In this document: positions 1 through 8,779 of the stretch, piece by piece
How the letters are laid out: the number at the start of each line of letters is the position of its first letter
Position numbering within the stretch: the first letter of the stretch is position 1
Source of the DNA: Facklamia lactis
GTDB lineage: Bacteria > Bacillota > Bacilli > Lactobacillales > Aerococcaceae
Reading direction: 5' to 3'
Length of the DNA: 64,000 nt
NCBI RefSeq assembly: GCF_015863205.1
Contig: NZ_JACBXQ010000005.1
Coordinates: 62,001 to 126,000 of the forward strand
Translations under genes and position numbers: made by a program
Notes under the pieces: generated by a model
Seen by the model: only the letters and a program-made list of their open reading frames with translations
What the model was told of the DNA's origin: nothing
Databases searched by the model: none

Positions 1-1
1 A

Positions 2-1090
2 TATAATGGTAAAACTTTAGGTTTTATGTCTGGCTGGTTCTTTTCCATCCTCAATAATCCTGGCACCTTAGCTGCTAACACCATTGCAACGGCGACTTTT
101 ATCTCTGCTGTCTTACCCATGAATAATGTCCAAATTAAATTATGTGCCTTTATCATCTTATGGGGCTTATCCCTCTCTCAAATGTTCTCCGTAAAAGGAA
201 CCATGCGCTTCCAACTTTTAGGAGCAGTGATCCAAGCAGCCCCTATTGCGATTGTAGTCATTCTGGGACTATTGAACGGAGCAAATGCCAACAACATTAA
301 TCTCTCCTTAATTGGAGATCCGAATTCACCCGGAGCTTCATTAGGGATCGCCTTACTAGGCGCTATGTGGGTCTATGATGGCTGGCAAGCAACGGCCAAT
401 TTAGGAGAAGAAATGGTCAATCCGAAACGCGACTTCCCTAAAGCCATCTTTTATTCGATCTCTTTTCTCATTATCTTATTCCTAGCCTTCAATTATGTCG
501 GTTTCAAATTAATTCCAGCTGAAGAACTCTTAAATTCTCAGAATATTGGAGCCAACATCTCCGAAAAACTCTTTGGTCAGCACGGCGTGTTACTCATGAC
601 GATTTTAATGGTAATCTGTAGTACCTTTACCATGAACGCAGAAATTGTTCAAGCAACCCGTGATGTGCTCTACCAAGCTAGGCAGAATAACTTAATCGGC
701 GCCAAATGGATTCGTCATATCCATCCCAAAACAGACACCCCCATCAATGCCATTATCTTCCAAGGAATTTTGTCAACCATTGTCATGTTAACAGGAACTT
801 TTGAAAGTATTTCGCTCTTAATTATTTTCTTTATTTGGATCTTTATTCTCTTTGTCTTATGGGACGTCTTTAAATTACGTAAACAAAAAGAGATTCAAAG
901 ATCATTCTCAACACCGCTCTTCCCCATCACACCCATTATAGGAATTCTAGGTGGACTCTTTATGTTATTAAGTGCTGTTTCATCTAACCCGATGAACTTT
1001 GTTGTGGGACTGATTGTTATTTTAATGGGCTTCCCTATCTATTACTATTGCCACAATGTCCTTTATAAAGGGGAGAAACCTGTAGAATAG
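2..1090 (+). CDS. APC-family amino acid permease, 5' end outside window
   Basis: This is a membrane transporter of the amino acid-polyamine-organocation superfamily, most like the SteT-type serine/threonine exchangers. The reading frame is open back to the first bases of the window, so the internal ATG at base 26 is probably not the start and the first one or two membrane helices are missing. About 362 residues are visible, made of repeated hydrophobic helices with short loops. The cytoplasmic loop NLGEEMVNPKRDFPKA is typical of the family. Substrate cannot be read from the sequence. A strong terminator follows directly. Confidence 0.85.
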   Translation, partial: YNGKTLGFMSGWFFSILNNPGTLAANTIATATFISAVLPMNNVQIKLCAFIILWGLSLSQMFSVKGTMRFQLLGAVIQAAPIAIVVILGLLNGANANNINLSLIGDPNSPGASLGIALLGAMWVYDGWQATANLGEEMVNPKRDFPKAIFYSISFLIILFLAFNYVGFKLIPAEELLNSQNIGANISEKLFGQHGVLLMTILMVICSTFTMNAEIVQATRDVLYQARQNNLIGAKWIRHIHPKTDTPINAIIFQGILSTIVMLTGTFESISLLIIFFIWIFILFVLWDVFKLRKQKEIQRSFSTPLFPITPIIGILGGLFMLLSAVSSNPMNFVVGLIVILMGFPIYYYCHNVLYKGEKPVE

Positions 1091-1104
1091 TAACTGACAC
1101 TATC

Positions 1105-1145
1105 CTCTCATCGCTTGGACTAACGCCAAGCGGTGAGCTTTTTAA
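1105..1145 (+). terminator. Rho-independent terminator after the permease
   Basis: An inverted repeat with arms CGCTTGG and CCAAGCG, extended by CTCA/TGAG, is followed by a short T run (CTTTTTAA). It ends the permease transcript and lies just past the 3' end of the small convergent gene. Confidence 0.8.
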
Positions 1146-1318
1146 TAGTGAAAAGTTAGAAGCTCTGCCTCTTTCCTTTCATTAATATAAACCTCTAACT
1201 TTTCATTCAGACTTTCACCAGTAAAATTAACCCTTTCCTCCGCTTGTACGAATTTCACGCCACTCAACAAAACTGCCATAACCATCAAGAATTGTACGAA
1301 TGACTTCACGCATTTCAT
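1142..1318 (-). CDS. Small secreted peptide (58 aa), function unknown
   Basis: The ATG at 1318 is chosen because GAAAGGAG (1327-1334) lies 8 bases upstream; a longer frame to 1393 has no such signal. The product is a 58-residue peptide with a basic N-terminus, a hydrophobic core and a likely signal peptidase site after VQA near residue 25. That leaves a mature peptide of about 33 charged residues rich in Glu and Lys. It has no lipobox and no cell-wall anchor. The family is not recognised. It is convergent with the permease and divergent from the CPBP protease gene, which might suggest a signalling or processed peptide, but nothing in the sequence proves that. Confidence 0.5.
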   Translation of the reverse strand: MKCVKSFVQFLMVMAVLLSGVKFVQAEERVNFTGESLNEKLEVYINERKEAELLTFHY

Positions 1319-1486
1319 TATACTATCTCCTTTCGATTCTTTGCTAACTTCAGTATAGGGGACCATTGTTAACTGAAGATTAATGACCCTCATTTCCTTC
1401 TTCTTTAGTAATTGAAGCGCTAACTTTTGCGCATCCTAAAAGCAACGACTATACTAAACTTAAATCAATTTTTAGTGGAGGTCATT

Positions 1487-2362
1487 ATGAACAAGTACAC
1501 TCACAATGCGTCAGACCCTTATGCCAGTGTCAGCACTCCTGTACTCAAGATTCCCTATTTTATTTGTGTTATCTTAGGCGTTCTCATAATGTTTCTGAAT
1601 TATGCTCCTTTAATCATTTTAAATTTTGTCCCCTTTCTGAAACCAATCGCCAAGTCGCATGTGTTTGTTGAAGTGTTAATTGGCATGGTTACCTTTGCCT
1701 TGGTGCTCGTCACTTGCCTCTTCCTAACCAAAATCGCTAGCAAGCACTCACTTAATGCCAGTCTTGAAGAGATTGGTTGGACTTTCTCTAAGTATTCGAT
1801 CCGTAATTTCTGCCTGGGTTGGTTACTCGTTAGCCTCGCCATGATTCTGGCGCAGGTATTCGCCAAAACTTTCCACTTCGACCACCGATTAATGGAAGCT
1901 GCAGACACTTCAAATCCTACTATCGTTGCGATCACGCTGATTTCAGCCTTCGGAAAAGGGGTGCTGATGCAGGGAATGCCTGAAGAAATCATCTGGCGAG
2001 GTTGGATGATGAATTGTCTGAAAAACCGTCCCATTAAATCATTAATCTTATCTTCCCTTTTCTTTGCTCTCTTACACTTTCTCTCATCTGGAGGTCAAGA
2101 AAATTTCATCGAAAGAGTGATCTATGTTTTTGATGCGGGAGCCTTTGCCTTTCTAGCAGGTGCACTTGCCTTGCGATTGAAATCATTATGGCCAGCCTTT
2201 GGAGTTCACGGTGGTCTGCATTTAACTAATGCTCTACTCTCCATGACTCCATTCCGCATTGATGGTCCTATTATTTGGATCACTCAATCTATCCTGTGGA
2301 TTATAATAGGCCTCACTCTATTGAAAAATTTCAAAGGAAAGACCGTCAACTATATTTATTAA
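1487..2362 (+). CDS. CPBP family intramembrane glutamic endopeptidase
   Basis: This is a 291-residue multi-helix membrane protein of the CPBP (Abi/CAAX-like) protease family. The start at 1487 follows GTGGAGGT by four bases. The family motifs are visible: the EE-x3-R element as EEIIWRGW (about residues 165-172), a second conserved His in FFALLHFL, and a third region with HGGLHL near the C-terminus. These residues form the active site in CPBP proteases. In lactic acid bacteria such proteins are often linked to bacteriocin self-immunity or peptide processing. The neighbouring small secreted peptide is compatible with that but does not prove it. Confidence 0.8.
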   Translation: MNKYTHNASDPYASVSTPVLKIPYFICVILGVLIMFLNYAPLIILNFVPFLKPIAKSHVFVEVLIGMVTFALVLVTCLFLTKIASKHSLNASLEEIGWTFSKYSIRNFCLGWLLVSLAMILAQVFAKTFHFDHRLMEAADTSNPTIVAITLISAFGKGVLMQGMPEEIIWRGWMMNCLKNRPIKSLILSSLFFALLHFLSSGGQENFIERVIYVFDAGAFAFLAGALALRLKSLWPAFGVHGGLHLTNALLSMTPFRIDGPIIWITQSILWIIIGLTLLKNFKGKTVNYIY

Positions 2363-2370
2363 TCCACACT

Positions 2371-2403
2371 AAAAAAAGATAGGCTTTACAGCCTATCTTT
2401 TTT
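2371..2403. terminator. Bidirectional terminator
   Basis: A hairpin with arms AAAAAGATAGGC and GCCTATCTTTTT around TTTACA sits between the convergent CPBP and histidine kinase genes. It has an A run on one side and a T run on the other, so it can serve both strands. Its 3' half overlaps the last codons of the kinase. Confidence 0.85.
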
Positions 2404-3769
2404 CGTCTGTAATAGAATCAGACACTAGATTCATTGGCAAAAGAATGGTTACTTTGGCTCCTTCGATTCCACTTTCTCCAATCCGATTTTCTAACAACAT
2501 TTCTCCCTTATACTCCCCCACAATTTTATTCGACACATATAAACCCAAGCCTTGATGATCGGTCTTATTTTCTCGTCCTGTATATTTTGTCATTAATAAA
2601 GACTTAAGATCTTCCTCTTTAAAACCAGGCCCCTGATCACTAATTGAGATTCTGAAATAATCCGCTAAACGTTCAAAACTTAAGGTAATAACCGATTCCA
2701 CAGGAGCAAAATCTACCGCATTCGATAGAATGTTTTGGAGCACACTCGTTAAGGCATCCAACGAAATAGGAACAGGATACGAATCACGATCAAACAACTT
2801 GATCTGAATATTTTTCTTCTTAGCAATGGATTGGCCCAATCGAATCCACTGATCGATCACCTCTTGATTTAAGACCTCTTTACTTTTCTCAAGCTTTTCT
2901 TCATCTGCTATCAAGTCCAAAACCGATTGCAGACGTTCTACCCCAATCGCTAAATCTTCTATTATTTCCTCACTCCCTTCATTTGTTTCTTCCTTCAATA
3001 AGTCCAAATTCCCCTTAATTAGAGCGAGAGGGGTTCGAATATCATGGTTTAAGCTTTGTAACCTCACTTTTTGTCGTTGCTGCATATGCCATTGTTCTTT
3101 TAAAGTATGTAAAAGAGACTGGCGCATATGATCCATAGAACGTAAGATTTGATCAATTTCTTTTAAATTCGATCCTTCAAAAGGCTTTTCTAAATTTAAT
3201 TCCTTCACTTGTTGATTAGCACGATTCAATCGCACCAATTCTTGCTTGATTTGTCTGACTGAAGACAACACTACTAAAGCAAAGCCTACCAACCAAATCA
3301 AAATGCCCATTATCAACAAACAAAATTCTGCATTAGGTAACCATTGACGCAAACGACTCGAGGTAAAATCACTCACTAATTGATAAGATACAATATAAAC
3401 GCCATCCTCGACCATCACTCTTTGATAAACCCGATTCTGAAAAATAGACGTACTAATGCTCCGCCCCGTTATAGCAGCTTCCTTTAAATGATCCCGATCT
3501 TTTTCTTGAAAAGGAGCTTGAATGTCTAGGTTTTCAGTCCATTGTTGAGATTGAATATAATCTGGTAAATCTTTTAAATCTTCTTCTAACAACACCGGCT
3601 TTTGCCTCAATTCTTCGACAATTTGTTCCGGATAATTCGCAACATAAATGATTTGATTCCTAATGGCATAGTTTGTGATCAAGCCTAAACAGAGAAGAAG
3701 CAGGATCGTCAGCACAAATAGTTTAAATGAAAAATAAACAAAGACTCTATTTAAAGATTTCTTTCCCAT
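2393..3769 (-). CDS. Sensor histidine kinase of the LanFEG module
   Basis: This is a 458-residue membrane sensor kinase with one helix near 15-35, an extracytoplasmic domain of about 110 residues, a second helix near 148-170, and a HAMP-like linker. The phospho-acceptor box is HDIRTPLAL (His about 242). The ATPase domain has an N box (NILSNAVDFAP), a G1 box (DQGPGF) and a G2 box (GLGLYV). The start overlaps the end of the response regulator by 19 bases, so the two are translationally coupled. Gene order ATPase-permease-permease-regulator-kinase matches CprABC-RK and LcrRS-type lantibiotic-responsive systems, so the kinase probably senses or responds to antimicrobial peptides. Confidence 0.88.
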   Translation of the reverse strand: MGKKSLNRVFVYFSFKLFVLTILLLLCLGLITNYAIRNQIIYVANYPEQIVEELRQKPVLLEEDLKDLPDYIQSQQWTENLDIQAPFQEKDRDHLKEAAITGRSISTSIFQNRVYQRVMVEDGVYIVSYQLVSDFTSSRLRQWLPNAEFCLLIMGILIWLVGFALVVLSSVRQIKQELVRLNRANQQVKELNLEKPFEGSNLKEIDQILRSMDHMRQSLLHTLKEQWHMQQRQKVRLQSLNHDIRTPLALIKGNLDLLKEETNEGSEEIIEDLAIGVERLQSVLDLIADEEKLEKSKEVLNQEVIDQWIRLGQSIAKKKNIQIKLFDRDSYPVPISLDALTSVLQNILSNAVDFAPVESVITLSFERLADYFRISISDQGPGFKEEDLKSLLMTKYTGRENKTDHQGLGLYVSNKIVGEYKGEMLLENRIGESGIEGAKVTILLPMNLVSDSITDEKR

Positions 3770-4422
3770 TTATACCCAATCCCCCAGACTGTTTTAATTG
3801 GATTTTCATTCATCAGCATGAACTTCTGTCGAATCTCTTTGACACGTTGAGTAATACTTGAGCGACTATCCCCACGACCCTCATAGCCGTATACTTGTAC
3901 ATAAATATCTTCTTTTGAGAAAATTTGTCCTTGATTCAACATCAAAAGCTCACAAATCTCATATTCAGAGGCCGTTAAAGGAATCAAGGCCTCATCAACA
4001 AAAAATTGTTTTCCTAACATGTCACAGAAAATATTTCCATCAATTAGACGACTACTTTTAATACGTTTCTCTCTTCTAAGATGAGCGGCTATCCGAGAAC
4101 GAAACTCAAGAATTGAGAAAGGTTTGACAATATAATCATCCGCCCCCAATGCAAAACCATGCACTTTATCTTGCTCAAGGTTGCGAGCCGTCAAATAAAT
4201 TACCGGCGCATCAATTTTATGACGATATTTCCTCAAGAATTCAAAGCCATCCATATTTGGCATCATAATATCTAAAATAACCAATTCTGCTTTCAATAAT
4301 TGGGACTCTTCGATTAATTCTGCCTGATGGTTTGTTTCAACCTGATGTTGATCTTTTATCAGCGCCCGTTCCATCATTCTCAACAAATCCTGATCATCAT
4401 CAATAATTAAGATTCTAGCCAC
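3751..4422 (-). CDS. OmpR-family response regulator of the LanFEG module
   Basis: A receiver domain (acidic pocket IDDD, phospho-acceptor Asp in LVILDIMMPNMDG, conserved Thr in YLTAR and Lys in IVKPF) is followed by a winged-helix DNA-binding domain ending WGIGYKW. I place the start at the GTG at 4422, preceded by GGAGG, only two bases after the stop of the upstream permease. A longer frame from the ATG at 4455 lacks a good ribosome site and would overlap the permease. It probably activates the transporter operon of which it is the fourth gene, which would make the system self-inducing. Confidence 0.88.
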   Translation of the reverse strand: MARILIIDDDQDLLRMMERALIKDQHQVETNHQAELIEESQLLKAELVILDIMMPNMDGFEFLRKYRHKIDAPVIYLTARNLEQDKVHGFALGADDYIVKPFSILEFRSRIAAHLRREKRIKSSRLIDGNIFCDMLGKQFFVDEALIPLTASEYEICELLMLNQGQIFSKEDIYVQVYGYEGRGDSRSSITQRVKEIRQKFMLMNENPIKTVWGIGYKWERNL

Positions 4423-4424
4423 CT

Positions 4425-5141
4425 CTAATCCTCCATTCTTTGAAGACCCTCCCACCTATCATACCAAAGTGTCGTCGCCAACCATAAAAATAATATCAAC
4501 AAACTATTACCGATTGCTAAATCACGCGATCCTAACCATCCTGTCTGATCTGCCATAAAAGCCAGTTTTAAAGGCCATAACCATGGAAGACAGAACCAAA
4601 TACCATCTCCCAAACCTGTTGAACTCAAGAGAATCCCTGATAAAGTAAAAAAACTTCCCAAAATAAAAGTGGAGGTTAGCCCTTTTAAATGGGCCATTAA
4701 AAGATAGAAAAGCAGGACAGGAGCAAAATAAAAAACCTGCTGTAAACTATACAGAATAAACGAAGTCATATTACCCCACCAGCCAAATACTAAACCAAAC
4801 AATATATTCGTCCAAATCAAAACACCTAATAATAGCAGAATACAAAAGATCCACTGTCCTAACCAGATATATTTTCTCTTAACGCCGACTCGAATCTGAT
4901 GGGCAAAACCAATCTCTCGATCTTCCTCAACCAATAAAGGAACTAGCAAACTCAAACAAAATAAACAAGCAACGGATAATAAATATTTATAAAGTTGCAG
5001 AAGATCTGATGGATATAGATGGGGCCAAATTTTTGTCATTAAGACAAATGCCAAAATATATATAATTGGTAATGACACACACATATAACGAACAGGATGA
5101 CGTTTTGTTTTCTTAAATTGACTCCACAAAATTCCTAGCAT
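4425..5141 (-). CDS. LanG-type ABC-2 permease
   Basis: A 238-residue membrane protein with six predicted hydrophobic helices, the second permease of an ABC transporter. The ATG at 5141 is preferred because AAGGTGG lies five bases upstream, although the frame stays open to 5150. It overlaps the preceding permease by seven bases. In size and position it matches LanG/MutG subunits of lantibiotic immunity and resistance transporters, which expel or detach peptides from the membrane. Sequence alone does not identify the peptide. Confidence 0.75.
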   Translation of the reverse strand: MLGILWSQFKKTKRHPVRYMCVSLPIIYILAFVLMTKIWPHLYPSDLLQLYKYLLSVACLFCLSLLVPLLVEEDREIGFAHQIRVGVKRKYIWLGQWIFCILLLLGVLIWTNILFGLVFGWWGNMTSFILYSLQQVFYFAPVLLFYLLMAHLKGLTSTFILGSFFTLSGILLSSTGLGDGIWFCLPWLWPLKLAFMADQTGWLGSRDLAIGNSLLILFLWLATTLWYDRWEGLQRMED

Positions 5142-5896
5142 GTTGACCACCTTTTCTTATACACTAACCAGTCCAATCCAATAAGCCCCATATAAGCAAT
5201 CAGGTTAAGAACAACCCCTAAATAAAGATTGTGACTGGCTAACATCGGGTGACTAGGTGGTAAAAAGGTTCCATTGGGATGAACCTTTGCCGTGATCGCC
5301 ATTAATCTCATAACATAGCACCATGGATAGTAAACCCAATAAGAAGTATTCGCTAGAATAGCGGCCGGTATAAAATTCAACACAAAAAGCACCAAATGGA
5401 CCAAAATTGGATGTAATAATCGACTAAGCAGAAAGCCCGTCGCAATTAAAGGAAGTATCCCAATCCATAACATTAGACTTGAATAAATAATTTCACTAAC
5501 CAAAATTACATCTTTTATCAAAATAAAATTAACTAAATATAACAAGATACTGGCAATAAAAATAACACAAGCAACGTTTACGAGAACCCAAAAATGCTTA
5601 GCCTGAAAAACTTTGGCCCGATCTACTGCGTAAACCTTATATATCACCTGATGGACAGGCCGGTCTCGGTTTACAATTGAAACAATAAAAATCGACACAA
5701 AAATAGGCAATATAATAGAAGGATACCAATTAAAAGCAACCGCCATCAAAAAACTTTTTCCTTCAGGTGTAGACCCCATTAATAGAGTCATGAAGTAACA
5801 AAAAGCAATAAAAATTATCGGACCAATAAGCATAAGGTGTCGACTGTTTGTCCGTTTGGACTTGAGCCACTCTGTCGCAATATAAGGATTATACAT
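5135..5896 (-). CDS. LanE-type ABC-2 permease
   Basis: A 253-residue permease with about six hydrophobic segments. The ATG at 5896 is preceded by GAGAGGTG at a spacing of six bases and overlaps the end of the ATPase gene, so it is the likely start rather than the GTG nine bases upstream. The N-terminal stretch ATEWLKSKRT before the first helix is typical of LanE/MutE subunits. It should pair with the next permease and the upstream ATPase to form one LanFEG transporter. Confidence 0.75.
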   Translation of the reverse strand: MYNPYIATEWLKSKRTNSRHLMLIGPIIFIAFCYFMTLLMGSTPEGKSFLMAVAFNWYPSIILPIFVSIFIVSIVNRDRPVHQVIYKVYAVDRAKVFQAKHFWVLVNVACVIFIASILLYLVNFILIKDVILVSEIIYSSLMLWIGILPLIATGFLLSRLLHPILVHLVLFVLNFIPAAILANTSYWVYYPWCYVMRLMAITAKVHPNGTFLPPSHPMLASHNLYLGVVLNLIAYMGLIGLDWLVYKKRWSTC

Positions 5897-6593
5897 CTCG
5901 CTCACCTCTCGAAATAATTTCCATAAATAATGCTTCTAACTCCTGCTCACTTTTTGAATTCTCTCCTTCATAAGCCAAAACTCCCTGGTGGATAATGCCT
6001 ATTTTGTCTGATACTTGTTGCACCTCACTCAACAAATGACTCGACAAAATAACCGTTTTCCCTTTTTTCGGAAAAGAGATGATTAATTCCCTCAATTCTT
6101 TAATCCCAACTGGGTCTAGCCCGTTAGTCGGCTCATCCAGAATGATAATTTCAGGATCATTCAATAAAGCCATGGCAATTCCTAGGCGTTGCTTCATACC
6201 TAGAGAAAAATTTTTAGCAAGTTTACTTCCTGTAGTCGTCAAATTTACGATTTCAAGAACCTCGCCAATCCTCTCCTTAGAAATATGTAGTAATGTCGCT
6301 AACACATCTAGATTCTCATAAGCAGTCAAATTGGGATAAATAGCGGGACCTTCAATCATCGTTCCAATTTTATTAAGGTGCTCTTGTTTCCAGTTTTCCT
6401 GATTAATATAAATTTTACCACTTGTAGGTTTTAGGACTCCGGTTATTATTTTTAAAGTCGTTGATTTTCCTGATCCATTCGGACCTAAAAGTCCATAGAC
6501 TGCCTTCTCCTCTACTGTCATCGTAATATTCTTCAACACCGTTTCATTTTTAAATTGCTTCGAAATATTTACTAATTCAATTTTATTTTGCAT
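5889..6593 (-). CDS. LanF-type ABC transporter ATPase
   Basis: A 234-residue ABC ATPase with Walker A GPNGSGKST, signature FSLGMKQRLG (the LSGGQ equivalent), Walker B IIILDEPTNG and the switch histidine in LSSHL. The short Ala/Leu-poor E loop region (TMIEGPAIYPN) is typical of the lantibiotic-protection subfamily. AAGGAGG precedes the ATG. It is the first gene of a five-gene operon with two permeases, a response regulator and a kinase. No lantibiotic precursor or modification gene is nearby, so this is more likely a resistance module than producer immunity. Confidence 0.85.
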   Translation of the reverse strand: MQNKIELVNISKQFKNETVLKNITMTVEEKAVYGLLGPNGSGKSTTLKIITGVLKPTSGKIYINQENWKQEHLNKIGTMIEGPAIYPNLTAYENLDVLATLLHISKERIGEVLEIVNLTTTGSKLAKNFSLGMKQRLGIAMALLNDPEIIILDEPTNGLDPVGIKELRELIISFPKKGKTVILSSHLLSEVQQVSDKIGIIHQGVLAYEGENSKSEQELEALFMEIISRGERDV

Positions 6594-6666
6594 AATCTTC
6601 CTCCTTTTATCTCTAGAATAATCGACAGATCTAACTCATTTATAACTCTCAATCATTAAAAGCAAA

Positions 6667-6695
6667 AAATTCTCTCACTTATCGTGAGAGAATTT
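6667..6695 (-). terminator. Terminator after the 6.7 kb secreted-protein gene
   Basis: A perfect inverted repeat, arms AAATTCTCTCAC and GTGAGAGAATTT with a five-base loop. On the minus strand it is followed by a T-rich stretch, so it ends the transcript of the gene at 6717-7364 before the LanFEG operon promoter. Confidence 0.85.
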
Positions 6696-6716
6696 GATCG
6701 ATTTACTGAAAATTTT

Positions 6717-7364
6717 TTAATCCATCAGTCTTTTAATTTCGTTAGGATCCTGACTGATCCTTGTCATAAAATCAAATCGAACGGTATCATTATCAGAAAT
6801 AGAAGTTAAAAGGAGATGGTTGGGATCTAAGATCGTCAAATAATGACTCTTCGTAATACTATAGGTACGCTGATAAAGCTCTTCAAGTTCCTTTGTTTTA
6901 AAGGTTTGCTCAGGCAATTGTGAAAGAGGATAGGCTTCTCCCCCTATATATTCATCAAAAGAGAGCGCGAAATTAATTTGGTATAGATACCCATCCAGTT
7001 CATCTGGCAGATAAATCCAACTATCATCTTTTTCTTCTTGTTGATCACTTTTTTTATCTGAGATCGCATCGCCCCTTTCCCTATAATACTCATCATCACA
7101 GTTAGAAAGGAAAGCAAATATTTCTCCAATGATCTGTTCATCAAGCCGAGAATGTTGTCTATTCAACTTGCCAGTTTCATAAGATTCAGATCCAGATACA
7201 TAAAATCCATAGTGAGGCTTTAAAATCTCCAAAGTCTCTTTATATTCTCTTTTTATTTGATCAAAGTTAGGCGGGACCGCTTCAATTGACTGCGTCCCGC
7301 TCACCAAGATCATCCAGGACAATAAACCACACACCAACAACTTCCTAAGCGAAGATTTCATCAT
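6717..7364 (-). CDS. Secreted protein of unknown function (215 aa)
   Basis: The N-terminus is a signal peptide with a likely cut after IEA near residue 29; there is no lipobox. The mature part is about 185 residues, acidic, with a charged low-complexity patch (SDKKSDQQEEKDD) near residue 110 and otherwise mixed helix and strand. AGGAGCT precedes two adjacent ATG codons, either of which could be used. It has its own terminator and is transcribed in the same direction as the LanFEG operon just downstream. The family is not recognised. A role as a peptide-sensing or sequestering partner of that system is only a positional guess. Confidence 0.6.
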   Translation of the reverse strand: MMKSSLRKLLVCGLLSWMILVSGTQSIEAVPPNFDQIKREYKETLEILKPHYGFYVSGSESYETGKLNRQHSRLDEQIIGEIFAFLSNCDDEYYRERGDAISDKKSDQQEEKDDSWIYLPDELDGYLYQINFALSFDEYIGGEAYPLSQLPEQTFKTKELEELYQRTYSITKSHYLTILDPNHLLLTSISDNDTVRFDFMTRISQDPNEIKRLMD

Positions 7365-7620
7365 GGTTAGCTCCTATTCAAAGATAAAATAACTACATTT
7401 TAATAGCACTTGCTAAGTGATATCAGGCATCTTGTCTTAACCCAATTCTTTTAAACGGTAAAAAAGTCCTTTGATAACAAACCTATCGCCCTAAAAGATA
7501 TCTTTATTTTACCATCTTTATATTTGGTTGTTAATATTGATTAAACACAAAAATTTCACTCCTTTTAAAAGGGGCTATCCATTTCTTTATTAGCCTTGTT
7601 TAACTTCGCGATTGAACTGC

Positions 7621-7998
7621 TTAATTTAAAGCAAGGATTAAACTCAAAATACCTGACAAGCATGAGATAGGGGGCATCACCCTCTTTTCTTTCGTACTTC
7701 TAGAAAAGAAATTAACCAGTGTATTAATAAACATAAACCCTGTCATGCCCCATAACCCTGTTTGAAGCGATAACCATTCTGGGGCCGTTAAAAACCCACC
7801 TTTCATCAAGGAAAGCACCGCCATTAACAGTAGAATAATACAATTAATCAGACTCACTATTCGTAAATGACTCGGAAGAATGCGATGAAATCCCCCCAAC
7901 GCATATTCTCCAAATGGAAATCCTAAAGCAAGATAAACTTGAAACACAGCAATGACACCATATATTAAAGCCAATATAAGAGCGATTCCATTCACCAT
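7621..7998 (-). CDS. Small integral membrane protein (125 aa)
   Basis: Four hydrophobic segments span most of the 125 residues (about 5-27, 48-66, 78-98 and 106-125). There is a conserved-looking loop GGFHRILPSHLR between the first two, and a basic stretch RSTKEKR before the last. No catalytic motif is visible and the family is not named. It lies about 30 bases downstream of the broken TetR gene on the same strand, so it may be the target of that regulator or the second gene of its transcript. Confidence 0.6.
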   Translation of the reverse strand: MVNGIALILALIYGVIAVFQVYLALGFPFGEYALGGFHRILPSHLRIVSLINCIILLLMAVLSLMKGGFLTAPEWLSLQTGLWGMTGFMFINTLVNFFSRSTKEKRVMPPISCLSGILSLILALN

Positions 7999-8030
7999 CC
8001 ATAAAAACCTCCAAGTTTTATTAAGTTAGC

Positions 8031-8657
8031 TTAACTCAGAATACCTCTAGCTAACATCTCGAGTAAATCTTCCATTATCCTTTGATATTCTTCTATTTTT
8101 TCACGATCACCTAACATCAAATGATTTAAATCGATCTCTTCCATTAATAACTGATTGATTTGATAAATCATACGAGCTATTAAGGAGGCTGGGATTTCAG
8201 TTCGCACTTGCCCTTGTGCTTGTGCTTCTTGAATCAAATGAATAAAATAATCGCCTTCCTGATACTTCAACCGATCGTCAATCATTTGTTTTAGCTCTAA
8301 ATTTTGCTCATGAAGATAACGTTGCCAAACCGCTACTAGTAACGGATTCTCCCTCGCAAATATAGCCCCTTTTCAAATATTCGACGAAGAACTGCCATCA
8401 CATCATGGTCTTTATTTAAACCTTCAGCAAAATAATTTTTTCTTTTAAGTCGAATCGTTTCTAATACATAGAAATAAAGCTCTTTTTTATCTTCAAAATA
8501 TTGATACATACTCCCCTTAGACACCCCTGCTTGACTTGCAATCTGAGTCAAACTTGCTGAATCAAAATAATTTTGGGCAAACTCTTTGATTGCCGCATCG
8601 ATAATCTGATGCTGTTTTGACTCTTTTAAATTATAAAAAGTTTCTTTTGGTATTCAT
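8031..8657 (-). pseudogene. TetR/AcrR-family regulator broken by two frameshifts
   Basis: Read in pieces, the minus strand encodes a complete TetR-type repressor. A good ribosome site (a G run) precedes an ATG at 8657, but that frame hits a stop after eight codons. Dropping one A from the AAAA run near 8643-8647 joins it to the helix-turn-helix (IIDAAIKEFAQ, then IASQAGVSKGSMYQYFEDK). A second shift near 8360, mended by one extra T in a TTT run, joins the residues ending EKGLY to ARENPLLVAVWQRYLHEQN and the C-terminal ligand domain. Both lesions are in homopolymers, so real decay and sequencing error are both possible. A palindromic operator lies just upstream. Confidence 0.8.
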
Positions 8658-8674
8658 TTCCCCCCCAAACAAAA

Positions 8675-8714
8675 TGACCGACCAGTCATACAATAGTATA
8701 TGACTGGCCGGTCA
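8675..8714. promoter_or_regulatory. Palindromic operator, probably for the TetR regulator
   Basis: Two 16-base arms, TGACCGACCAGTCATA and TATGACTGGCCGGTCA, are inverted around CAATAG with a single mismatch. The GACCGAC/GTCGGTC-type core is typical of TetR/AcrR operators. It sits in the gap between the TetR remnant and the acetyltransferase remnant, 18 bases upstream of the TetR start, where an autoregulatory site is expected. Confidence 0.75.
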
Positions 8715-8779
8715 CAAAAGCAAGTTTTAAGTGATTTTTAATTATTCCTCTTCTGAATAATAAATTGAATAATAAATTA

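Noticed and set aside
1600-2034. 144-codon minus-strand frame inside the CPBP gene
   Set aside because: It lies wholly inside a gene with clear protease motifs and has no upstream start signal.
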